From NCBI RefSeq assembly GCF_949628215.1, contig NC_134297.1, positions 4,650,001 to 4,714,000 of the forward strand: a stretch of DNA of 64,000 nucleotides. Reading direction: 5' to 3'. Shown piece by piece: positions 12,567-43,502 of the stretch; position 1 is the first letter of the stretch, and each line of letters opens with the position of its first letter. This DNA is from Phalacrocorax aristotelis. Its lineage: Eukaryota > Chordata > Aves > Suliformes > Phalacrocoracidae. A model generated the notes under the pieces. It did not search any database, was not told the origin of the DNA, and saw only the letters and a list, made by a program, of their open reading frames with translations. The position numbers and the translations under genes were made by a program.

Positions 12567-15435
12567 GACACAGCGTTCTCTATTAAATGCTTCAACAGAC
12601 GCTTACCACCTTGCCTGTTCTGGTATCAGCTCTATAAAATCCACCCACTTTTCTGGGAATGCAAAAGCGCAAAGGCAAAATGAAAAAATAGTTTAACACC
12701 AGTCATTTTGAATCATGGCTTTTCTTCCACTAAGCCACTGAAGCCCACAGTTTTCAATATCCTTTTCAACTATTGCCCATTTAAACTTTGCTTCCTGCCT
12801 GCAAATCTGCTAGTACTGTTTTAGATGGGAATACCAAACACAGAGGTCAATCTGTACCAGAGCAGTGGTCGCTGACTGTCAGCTCTTGTAAACCATGAGC
12901 CATCACTTTGTCAGTCTCAGCCTTCGGCTTTGCAAGCTGTGACTAAAGATCCTGACTTGCTCTGCTAGCAGCTGTTGCAAGCTGTGAGCCAGCATCTTGG
13001 CATTCTCAGCTGAAACGCTCACCACTTCTGCGCTCACGAACTGTCATTTTCAGTTAGCAGAACTCTTGGGTGACACGGCAGCAATGCAAGGACATCACAG
13101 GGTAAAAAAAGGATAATCTGTTTGAACGACCCACATTCAACTGACTCATTTTTAATCAGTTTCCAATAGAGGTCACCCAGACAGCAAACATCTGGCTGTG
13201 GCACCTCAGCCATCTTCCAGCGAGAATTACCTTGCTAGTCAACATCTAGTCCCACTGCATCTGTTGCCAATTACTTGTGCGGCCGCATTAGCGCAATGAC
13301 CTGCTTTTCATCACAAAAAACCCCAAAAGCTACAGGACCAAAATTTTCTAATCAAAGAGCATCTTTGCCAAATAACGCTTCTTTTGTTTCCACGTGAAAT
13401 TAGGGAATAATTCTTGCCCATTCAAAGTGAGTTTTGACAATTAATGGACAACACCCTTCCAGGGCTGCCTGTGGAAACCTTTGCTGACCACAGGCTGCTG
13501 TTTCTAGACAGCATTACTTACAAACATATAGCACACATGCCGTGTATTTCACAAGCAAGCCTACCCCAAAGCTTCCTCCCCTAGATTTGCATAGGTGGTT
13601 TGGGGTAAATGTACCTCTGCACTACTACCATTTTCTCTTCCCATGTGTCCAGCTTTAGCTACACATAAGCCCATACTCGCATCCCTCTTAACTGTGCTCT
13701 TTTCATCCTGTCTCCATCCTGAAGAGTTAGCTTGCCTCTGACACCTGACAGGCTGTGATGTCTGCCAGGAATGAGGTTGGGTATGTTGCTCCAGAGGAGC
13801 AGATTCAGACTGCAAACTACAGGTTGGCTCTGCAAGTTCTAGATGCACTGGTTTGGCACATTAACCAGCACATCAGATAACATTTTAAAAGGAAAAATGT
13901 ACTGTTTTGCCTGGGAACGATGAAAGCATCAAGACAGCAGCTGCTTGAAAGAACGGCTAAAATTTACAAATTCCTATAAATCATTTATGATTGCGAACGA
14001 AATGCTGGAAATATCACCACATTTAAAGAAGTTATGCTGTGTTATCATACCAACTTCCAGTCCTGCCTGTAGCTTTGCACAGCCCCAGGAAGTTGCAAAG
14101 AGGAAGAAGATCAATTTTCTGTACTGTTTTTATACCACGTTCAATATGAATTCAGTAATGGTTCATAGTAATAGCACTATGAAGGAGGAAGATGAAATAC
14201 CAAGAAGAATAAAGTCCTAGATACTGTGTCTTGCTCGTGGCTTCTGTTTTCTTCCTCAGAGACAGAAAATGTCATCAAAAGATGGCTTCTAAGTAATATT
14301 CCTCCCCACTCCCCCACCCCCCCAAAACGTGCAAGTTTTACTTCTTATCTTATTGAACTGCCTTTAGGCAGGGAGCAGCTAGCTCAGCAGTTGATAGTAT
14401 GCCCTGACAGACACGCCTCTCTATCTCACTATTTCCAGTAACCCAGGATTACTTTAGATATATTAGAGACAGTCACGGCCTCCTGAATACCCATATGAAA
14501 ATGGTTTGAATGAGCAGTTCTCCACATCAGAAAATGACAGAATACAAGTGACTGTATTATTGCAGAAATCTAAGTAGAAACTCTGTAAACAAGGACTAGA
14601 GATGAAAAGACCAGTCACTTCCCCTATGCTTAACTAGCTCGTCTTCAGCTAATGTTAAGAAATAAATGATATATTAAAATATATATGTATGAAATGATAT
14701 ATTTCACCCATGTTATCTCCTTGTGGATACACAAAAGTCAACCTCGACAGTATATAGGCCAAATTCTTTTGTAAAATCAAGATAAAAGTTCCACTGAAAC
14801 AGACTACAGCTGTACTGACGCTGCCAAGTCCCTACGGATATCAAGTCAGCGTGGTACTTTTAGTGAGGCACGCTATAGTTCACAATTTAAAATGCCACCT
14901 TAAAAGCTAGGAATTAAGCCTATCCCTCTTCATAATTTCCTACTTATCTCTGGTTAACAAGAAAAAAGCACAGAAATATAGCTTCCCATGAACTCTGTAC
15001 AGTAATACGTAAACCAGAACGTGCAATTCCCCGATCACGGAATGGTGAATGCTGTAGGCACTCAGACAAGGAGTGGTTTACAACCAATGCCTACATTACC
15101 CGTGTCAAAATACCGCCTAAGCTTTTGTTTTAATTTGGCTCCTGAGAGCTCTACCCAAGTGCTTGGTTCATCACTTGTGGTCTGTGAACTATGGTTTAAC
15201 ATCTTTGGGCTACATTTAGAAGAAAAAACAGGTAAGGTTTAGCAATAGCTTTTCCCTCTTTTGCAGGGAGGAGATTTTCTCCTCTCCGCTGATGAAGGAA
15301 ACAAGGAATCCTCAAGACTTCCCACTTTTGCTAAGGGATGGACCCAGAAAACATTCTCAGCCCCTTCTACTTACCTTCACTAACACGCTGGCTGCTACTG
15401 GAGACAGCTGGCTGCAAAGCCGTGTTTTAAAGGCT

Positions 15436-16015
15436 ATTTGAATCACAGAATCACACAGAATCCCAGAATCCCAGGTTGGAAGGGACCTCAGGGATCATCT
15501 AGCCCAACCTTTCTAGGAAGAGCACAGTCTAGACAAGATGGCCCAGCACCCTGTCCAGACGACTCTTGAAGGTGTCCAACGTGGCCGAGCCAACCCCTTC
15601 CCTGGGTAGATTATTCGAGTGGTGACTGTCCTCACTGTGAAAAATTTCCCTCTGGTGTCCAATCGGAATCTCCCCAAGAGCAACTTGTGTCCATCCCCCC
15701 TTGTCCTCTCCATGAGACTCCGTGTAAAAAGGGAGTCTCCATCTTCTTTGTAGCTACCCCTTGAGTACTGGTACACGGGGATGAGATCCCCTCTGAGCCT
15801 CCTTTTCTCAAGGCTGAACAAACCCAGCTCTCCCAGCCTACCCTCATATGGCAGCTTCCCAGTCCTTGGATCATCTTGGTGGCCCTTCTCTGGACCCCTT
15901 CCAGCCTCTCCACATCCTTTTTGTATAGCGGGGACCAGAACTGCACACAGTACTCCAGGGGTGGCCTGACAAGCGCTGAGTAGAGCGGGATAATGACTTC
16001 TTTATCTCTGCTGGT
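15436..16015 (-). mobile_element. CR1 LINE fragment, 5'-truncated
   Basis: Read on the minus strand this encodes the end of CR1 ORF2, the non-LTR retrotransposon reverse transcriptase. Recognisable pieces are [19 protein letters not shown] and [18 protein letters not shown], then, in a shifted frame, [18 protein letters not shown] and [11 protein letters not shown]. The frame changes, so it is dead. The 3' end shows the typical short repeats (GATTCTGTGATT-like) near 15436. The 5' end, at the high coordinate, is truncated at about 16015 and joined to an inverted copy of its own terminal 18 bases. CR1 is the dominant LINE of birds and other sauropsids. Confidence 0.95.
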
Positions 16016-16037
16016 GATGCCAGCAGAGATAAAGAAG
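15997..16037. repeat. Perfect 18-bp inverted repeat at the CR1 5' boundary
   Basis: Arms at 15997-16014 (CTTCTTTATCTCTGCTGG) and 16020-16037 (its exact reverse complement), separated by TGATG. The left arm is CR1 sequence (it encodes part of SRDKEV on the minus strand); the right arm begins where CR1 homology stops. Confidence 0.9.
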
Positions 16038-19000
16038 CACAAGGAAATCATACAGCTCGTGTACATGCTGCCAGTGCAGGCCTAGCTCAACTGCAGTGCC
16101 ACCCCACCTTTGAAAGATGATTTCAGCACCACAAAACTATCACGCCAAGTTCAGGTTTTGTTTTACACTTGGCCTCAAAGGAAGAAAACCAAACCACTAC
16201 ACTTTATCACTGGGATAGGCCTGTGCTAGGACACCAGGACAGACACACATTCTGCTCTCTCAAACCTTATTTTTGCTGGTGCGAAAGCAATGAATGAACA
16301 AGGAAAGCGCCAAGCACAGAGGCTGCTGTGCTCCCTCTGCTGGCTCTCCCTGAGGAAAAACAGCAAGCCTGCACCACGCTTTGTAAAAGCAAATTCAAGT
16401 ATAGATCTACCACCCACTCCTGCGTCTTCAGGTATTTCTAAAGCTCATGCTGCCACTTTTGCTAATGCAGGTCCCACTTCATACAAGATAGGAGGCATAT
16501 AAATAACGCAGGCGAATGCATTCCATTCTCCTTGCTCCAAAAGCCTTACAAACATGTACGCCTTTGCTTCACAACCTGAACGACTTTGAGAAACTGAGCA
16601 CAGGTATCAGCACCCTGCAGTCTTCTTGCACTACAAGTTAAGAGATGGGGTCTCTGTGCGTTAAATAACAGCAAAGCCTTTTCCTGGCTGTCTTTTTACG
16701 GGACTTGCATACAGACATAGGAACTTAGAATAGGATCAAAATATGTCTTAATTCTGGTGAAGAAGTGCAAGAGACATAATAATTCAGGAGGGGCACATTA
16801 TTTTTCTGACTGACATCTAGAAATTGGAACAACATTCATTCATTTTACCTTCCAAACAGGGCTCAGCTACAGATGTTGAGACACACTAGAACCATGTGAC
16901 AGCTCTCTGGCACAGACCCAAGTATATTCCTCTCTATATATGCCATGTCTTGCCAAACCAAGGCACAAGTGCTCCTCTGGCAGGATTCAGTTGTGCACAA
17001 GCACTTGGCCAGAACCACGGCCCAGGTTCTCACATGGGCTCTATTCCGGCTACTCTTTCCGCAGGGCCAAATGACAAAACACAAGATCAGTGGCAAGCAA
17101 CTACTGTTAACAAGGGTAATTCCTCCCAGCAGCGGGATATTATGCTGTCCAACCACAGTATGTTGGTTCATGGGGAACAAGAGATTTGAATTTTTACAGT
17201 GCTTCTCACCTTTACTTTGTGACTCCCAGGAAAACAATCCCTTCAGTGGACAAAATTAATGAAATTTCCACCACAGAACTTTTAAACCACCCATTTTGCT
17301 CTTTGAACTTGGCAGCTCAATACAGATCGTTTGTCAGCAGCAAACCTGGCTCAATACTTTGTAGATATTGTTAAGCTATGGTACTATCTACAGGGCATTC
17401 CCAGTTTAATTAATTTGCCACAAAGCATACACTTAAGATGACAGATACGTCAGTGTAAATATTGCATGTTGGCCGGGGTGTATGGGGTACTTCGCTGCCA
17501 AACACTTTTCTAATTTGCATTTCTAATGTTTGTCCCCAGGCAAAAGTATTCATGATTTATAGAAGACAAATGGAAAAACTGCCCAAGTGACCCAGATAAC
17601 ATTCTAAATCACAAACCATTACTGAAAAGTACAGGGCAGGCTTTTTTACGGATCTGTGAATAGCAGTATAGAATGATACGCATTCTGGTTTTCCATCTAC
17701 CAGCTATTCCTCGCCACTGGATCAGAAGTCGTAGTTCCCAGTTAAAAATTGTAAATGAACAAGACAAAGTACGCTAGCCCTGCTTTCACACTTTTCAGCC
17801 CACCGTCTTTACCGACAGACCTGGTGGATAACACAGCTGCATTCCTGGAAGGCCATTCCCTGCTTCCAAGTCCATGTTTCCTTTGACATATCGCACCACT
17901 TCCAGCCTCAGTTTGACATCAAATATGCTCACTGTGCCTCTTCATCTTCTTGCTCTAGTATCTTCTCCAGCAATAGAGAGATCAATCTCTGTAATGAGTA
18001 AGACATTCACTGGATACAGTCAATATATTACTGCTCTTGGGTATTACAGTTATTGGGAAATCGCCAATACTTATACACATATGAAAAGGTTTTATATTCA
18101 AGCCCCAGGACACAATCCAGTCCTCAATACAACAAACAGCACAAACTAAACGTGAAACCCTTCAGGATAATTTCTGTATCTTGCGTAACATTCTAGGATT
18201 AAAGAACGCCACGGAAAAAGACCAATATACATAAACTGAGAAATGGAAACAGCTTCACTTTTTATCATAAGCAATGTGTAATGAGGTATGATACTCGAAT
18301 CACCTGTCCGTGATTTCAACACAAATTTTTTCATGCTGTTGAAGTAGTAAAGGATGTTTTTTGATTGTCTTCCCTACACTAAAGCTCATACAGATGGCTT
18401 TAAACGGTCAAGGTTAGTTATCTCCATTAGCATGTTGTATCTCTCACCACAGTTTGAGTCATCTGCTAGCGACTGTGGTACCTCACAGCATCTCAGATGA
18501 TGCAATCTGAAGCTCATGAATTATATAACGTCAAAGACCAACAGCTGAAACGCTATGTTGTTCAGTGGGACCAGTTCAGTCAGTCAGATGAAAGACCGTC
18601 TTCCCCCAAATAATGTTAAATTACAGAAAAATCTTTCACCATATTTGACTTAGTTTTTCTCAGTTAAATTTCAGAGGTGAAGAAAAGTTAACCTTACTTC
18701 TAAGCGATGAGATATGCCAGGTATCAAAAGTGTCATACATTTCATTATCACTCCTGTATGGAAGCTGGTAATTGGTGCAAGACAAACAATTTAAATAAGC
18801 TGTTCAGGTAAACGCTCTTGCTGAAAATGCACTGGGAAGTGCTTTTTTTCAGCTAAGCATGAAGGTTAAAACCACAACAAATGTAATGCAAGAATTAAAA
18901 GTGAAGTCCAAGCTAAGAGGCTTGAAGGAGCACTGCTCCACTAAAGTCCTATTAGTACCTAAACAGGGCAGGGATCTGACTTTTAGGGACCCAGGCAGGC

Positions 19001-19300
19001 AAACAAGCAAGACAAAACACACGCAGACTTGATCTGTGCATCCCAACGCACCATGTGTTGCCATGACAGCTGGAAATCGTAAGGGGAGTCCAGTGCTGGA
19101 AAGTCCAAGAAGGAAACTCTTTGCTTCTAGCAAGCTGAATAATACACCTGTTCCCTAGTGGTGAGCAAACAGTACAAAGGAATAATTAGAAACTATCTGA
19201 CCTGAAACCCACATGCCCATTACTGTGGTATTTTTCCACCTACTACAGGTGAAACAGAAGATGGGCTGGACCTGGAAGGGGAGGGGTGGAGTGGCAGCAC
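16038..19300. other. ATP12A 5' flank, nothing coding seen
   Basis: No recognised exon or repeat between the CR1 boundary and the ATP12A promoter. Regulatory elements are likely given its position but none can be named from sequence alone. Confidence 0.5.
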
Positions 19301-19312
19301 AAGATGCTGATT

Positions 19313-19318
19313 TATAAA
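19313..19318 (+). promoter_or_regulatory. Candidate TATA box of ATP12A
   Basis: TATAAA lies about 260 bases before the ATP12A start codon, with a G-rich stretch (GGGGAGGGGTGG) some 35 bases upstream. A start site near 19345 would give a leader of about 230 nt. The match is exact but start-site use is inferred. A TATA promoter fits a tissue-restricted gene. Confidence 0.55.
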
Positions 19319-19380
19319 GCACTAGCAAACAGCACTCCTTCTCCACAGGCTTTGGACAACGAACTCGTCCTGCCTGAAGG

Positions 19381-19410
19381 ATGCCAAAGTGCAAGCAGGA
19401 TTCCAGCTAA
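19381..19410 (+). other. Upstream ORF in predicted ATP12A leader (9 codons)
   Basis: An ATG followed by eight sense codons and TAA sits in the predicted 5' UTR, about 165 bases before the main start codon. If the transcript begins near the TATA-predicted site, ribosomes meet this ATG first. It has a purine at -3 but no G at +4. Effect on translation is inferred only. Confidence 0.4.
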
Positions 19411-19575
19411 CATCTGCTTGCCAGCTGAGAGGGAACTACAACCTCTGTGAGCTTTTGCACTCCAATAGCCAAAACTGCTCTGAGCCACTTCATTCTCCAG
19501 TTGGGCTTTTGCTTTTCATCCAGAGACTTTAGCTTGGCTGTTTCTCTCCATCAGGAAAGGAATAAACTCACCAAG

Positions 19576-39561
<19,986 letters not shown>

Positions 39562-40060
39562 AACAGTCCTTATCACTGGTCGTCTTCCTCCTTGTGGAGA
39601 GCTTCTTCCTCACCTGACACAGCCTCTGCTGCTTTAATGTCCTGTCTGTGCAATATCAAGCATGGGTTCGCCCCATGAAGGGGTGAAGAAATTTCATGAA
39701 TTTCATGAAGAAATAAGGACTTTAGAGGTTGCTAAATTACCTCCCACTGTACTGTAAAAGCCGACACTTGTCTAGAAATCGAAATGCTACCTATTTTTGG
39801 AACAAGCACAACTTTCCCTCATTCAAAGATGAGCTCGGAGAGCATTCCAAGAGGAAAACACGCATAAAGGGGGGGGGAACCCAAGACAGAAATTCCATAT
39901 GATCTAAGGCATTAATTTGCACTAAAGGTGTTGTTTGCTGATTTTCTTTTTTTGGTGGAACTGAATTCCAAGCGAATGTATACATATGTCCGTGTTACCT
40001 TACCACGGGTAAAAATGATGTATAGGAATAATTTGATAATAAAACTTTTTTCCAGAAAAC
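39562..40060 (+). other. ATP12A: ATP12A 3' UTR
   Basis: Non-coding sequence from the stop codon to just past the first AATAAA, with a run of nine G at about 39869-39877. The end point is inferred from the poly(A) signal. Confidence 0.65.
40038..40043 (+). terminator. ATP12A: ATP12A poly(A) signal
   Basis: AATAAA about 480 bases after the ATP12A stop codon, followed by a T-rich stretch. It is the first canonical signal after the stop. Confidence 0.7.
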
Positions 40061-40069
40061 ATTTCTCCA

Positions 40070-43010
40070 TCTTATTTTCTTATAAAGACTAAGAGAAACT
40101 GAGAGGAACAGGAAAAGACCTAACCTCTGCCAGGTCAAAGAGGAAAGAAGCGCACACCTGCTTTTTTTTGCCCCCATTGACATACTTCAAATACCTGTTT
40201 GGTTTTGATAAACGCATTCTGAAAGCCAAGGCACAACCAGCCGATTTGAACACTTTGAGGTACTAAATTCAATACCTATTTTCCAAAGGCCGCAAACTCT
40301 ATGGCAAAATAGACCTTAGTAGGCATTAGAGAGGTACAGCTGAAATTCAGATCTTTAATATGTTCATCTTAGCAAGAACCAGTAGGTACCACATCTTGTT
40401 TAGACAAAGGCTTTACCAGTTTTAAAGCAAACAATAAATAATATATGTTGATATCTCACATTTAAATACAAGTCTACACAAGCTTTAGAGAAGAAACTGG
40501 GTCAGGAAGAAAGCTCCTATTACAGCAAACATCAAGAGAAACCAATGTGAAAGAAACCAAGAGAAGAAGGGAAGGGAAAAAAGAGTGTTTTCCAGGCTAA
40601 AGCCTGCCTGTTCCCAAAAGTCCTCACCCTTATGTGCTAGAAGCTACTTTGCATTTTGTAAGCCTCCCTTCTCAAAGCTCCTCTCAACACCTGGCTGGGT
40701 ATTACACTGAGTATCAGTTATACTGGATATCAGTGCTTTTCACACATAGACGTGAAGGGGGGAATTATAAAGGAAGAGCGACAAAAAATAAACATATGAA
40801 CAATGGTGAGTCCAAATTCCAGATATACACATGCTGCTTATCACTTGGGAACGCAACCCGGTAACACACCAACAACAAGTTCGTGAGGTGCCAAGCTGAC
40901 TCATTTCAACACCTTGTCATTCTCAGCAGTCAGGACTGATATGTTTTGTCTTCTGCTTAAAAGGCAGGAAAAATATGAGGAAGCTACATGGGCGAGCAAC
41001 ATAACCCGCTCTCCACCATCTATAGACTCGCAGCACTTAGTCAAAATGACATGTTCAAATATAGACAGGAAGAGGAAAGAACAAGGGGGGAGAGCAGTTT
41101 TTGCACTATGTGGGGGCAGTTACTGCACAGAACCAGGAAAGAATATAGCTACGTTTGTTTTACTTCAGAAACAAAATATATCTTCTTGACAAAACTTGTG
41201 GGAAAGAAAACCGGACAGGTTGTTCCCTCATAGAATACAGAAAAGCACTGAGAAATACAGTGGTTGCTCTGCAAACCCACCTAAGAGTAAAGAATCTGTT
41301 TCATTCCGCTGCCTGAAGACCAAACCTACAGCGAATTCTTACAAGAAGAAATTTCTCTTGTTGTGCTTTAATTCCTGATAGTTATTCACCTCATAAACAC
41401 ATCACTCTGAAAGAATAGGAGAGTACTAGCTCTAAACACTGCCTGCCCGGACTACAGTCTTGTTTCTGGCCTCTGTTACTTGGAGTACCTCAGCACCTCT
41501 GACTACATTCACAGTCAACACTTGATTTTGCTGCTAATGCAAAACAAAAATAAACTCATTAAATTGTATACACAGAATCTCAGAATCTCCCAATACAGCA
41601 AGAGACTGACAAAACCACGGAGCTACAGAAAATGAGTTTTCCAGGGTTTCAAGGCCAAATGACAGTGTTACAACCATAACACTGGAAGCTAATCTGGCTT
41701 CTTCGTTATTTTTCCTGGAACACTCTTCTGTTGCCACATCACAAACCATTTAGTGTTTGTCTGACAAATGCATCATCCCCAGTATCGGAGATAACTTTGA
41801 CACATGGGTATCCTTGGCCCGAAGAAGAGTCAAACAGAGAAATCAGGAGGAAACAAAGTAATATAAGCTGGAAAAAACTCAACAGCAGAGGGGAAAAAAT
41901 AAAAAGTTTTGAGAGGAAAACCTAAAAGATGGATGTAAAGCATCCATTTTAGCATCAACATATGCTCCTGAGAGAAGAGCAAAAGAATTCTGTCATAGGA
42001 ATATCTGGGAAACCAGCAAACGTATGTCTCCATGTCCCCTCTGCAAAATTGAGTGGGGAGGAATTGCGGCATCAGACTTCCTGTATGTACAATAATTTTA
42101 GGGAAAAAAATCCACCTAGATGATCAGTAGCAGCAAATAAAAAAAGATGTAGCTGATAGTCTGGAGAAAAAAACCCAAAACCAGCTCTTGTACCTGTAGG
42201 GTCTGTTTTGCTTTTAACAAGAGTTCCCAACAAATGCTCCTGTGCATTTCATATGCTGCTTTAGTTCAAAGCCCTCTTCAGAAGTTAAGAGTAGTATGCA
42301 ACCTAACAGCTCCAAAGCTTGGCTGCCTGTGACTCCGTCACACCAACATTTTGGCTGACAGGACGAGATGTACACTCTGCAATCTGTTTTACCGTATCAA
42401 TGCCTGAGCAGAAAGTCCAAATCAGGTTTGCAAAGCAACTGAAAAGACAAGTTAAGAAATCAGAAGATTAACATTTCCAAGAAGGGCAAAGCCCATGAAC
42501 GCCTAAAGACAGATTAACTATTTCTAAATCTAAGAGACTTTCCAGTATTACAAAAGATCTCGAAAACATTGAGGCAAAATGCACAAAGAAGCCATAGGCG
42601 TGGAAAGAATGAATCCCGCATTCACTCACTGGCATGCATAATGTTTGTTAGAAGCAAGGCTGGGAATTACTACATGAAAAAACACAGGTCATTGCCTAAC
42701 AGCATGTGCAGGGAAACAGCAGGTAGGACCTCCCAGTCCAGTATAACATCCTCTGCTGACATCTAAGGCATGAGGTTATGGTATCTGATGCAAGCGAATG
42801 TGGAACTGTCCTCAAACACAGGCCTCTTTTAACCCAGTAAACTCAGAGCACATTGCTGTACCCATCAGCGTAGGAGACTACTCACAAGGAAAAGTGCAAA
42901 GAGGCTGGTATAACCCAGTTGCGAACTGAAGTGGCTCAAGCTCACACGGAGGCCTCCTCCCTCCAATCTCATAATGGGTTTTTCAGTGGCAATATCACAC
43001 ATCAATTCTT
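40070..43010. other. Spacer between ATP12A and the minus-strand model
   Basis: No convincing coding sequence. One possible minus-strand exon of about 40 bp (about 42901-42940, acceptor CCACTTCAG, donor GTGAGT) could continue the tentative small gene from its internal GTAAGA donor, but this is too weak to call. Confidence 0.4.
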
Positions 43011-43028
43011 ATACTTACTCCTGCATCA

Positions 43029-43034
43029 TTTATT
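43029..43034 (-). terminator. Candidate poly(A) signal for the tentative small gene
   Basis: Minus-strand AATAAA about 260 bases beyond the proposed stop at 43292. Suggestive only. Confidence 0.3.
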
Positions 43035-43291
43035 CCATTTAATCTGGTTAGTATCCCATTTGTAAGCAGGTTAAAGATCTTCAGTATAGCATGGCATGCC
43101 GTCATCATGTTCTAGTACCTCCCAAATCAAAAATGTTACAGACATACAGTTAAATTCCAAATCTTGACAGGATACTCATACTCTAATCCAGAATTTTAAA
43201 AACTGAGCTGGCAGGATCTTTATATTATAGCTGGGAAGGAAGGTAATTTACTTTCCTGGTCAGGACTATTTCATTTAGCCTTGCATGGTCT

Positions 43292-43502
43292 TTACCACAA
43301 GGAACCTTCAACCTTGCATAGGTTTCTTACTACTCCATGCATACCATCATTACTACTATTATCATTTGAGGGGTGAGAAAACATGTAGGAACCAAAGCTA
43401 TGGACCATGAGAAATACTCCTGTGCTAAATACTAAAACAAAAAGAAAATGCAATTCCTCCGCACATTTCTTACTTGTAAATTCCTTTAGTCGGTTCTGCA
43501 GC
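43292..43502 (-). CDS. Tentative small gene, exon 5 (possible last exon)
   Basis: Good acceptor (TTCCTTTTCAG). Open for 69 codons to a stop: LQNRLKEFTSKKCAEELHFL then a hydrophobic run. A GTAAGA donor 29 nt into the exon may be the true boundary. An AATAAA lies about 260 bases downstream. Confidence 0.38.

Larger units (their letters stand above)
1..15435. other. Non-coding left flank, no gene recognised
   Basis: Open frames here are short and have no family signature or convincing splice context. Contents noted: A-runs (about 437-450 and 12525-12566), two MIR-like remnants and a small cluster of octamer-like motifs near 2934-2973. It could be intergenic or intronic to a gene whose exons lie outside the window. 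Confidence 0.6.

Noticed and set aside
15632-16066. 144-codon minus-strand frame as a host gene
   Set aside because: It is the CR1 reverse-transcriptase remnant, with a frame shift and truncated ends.
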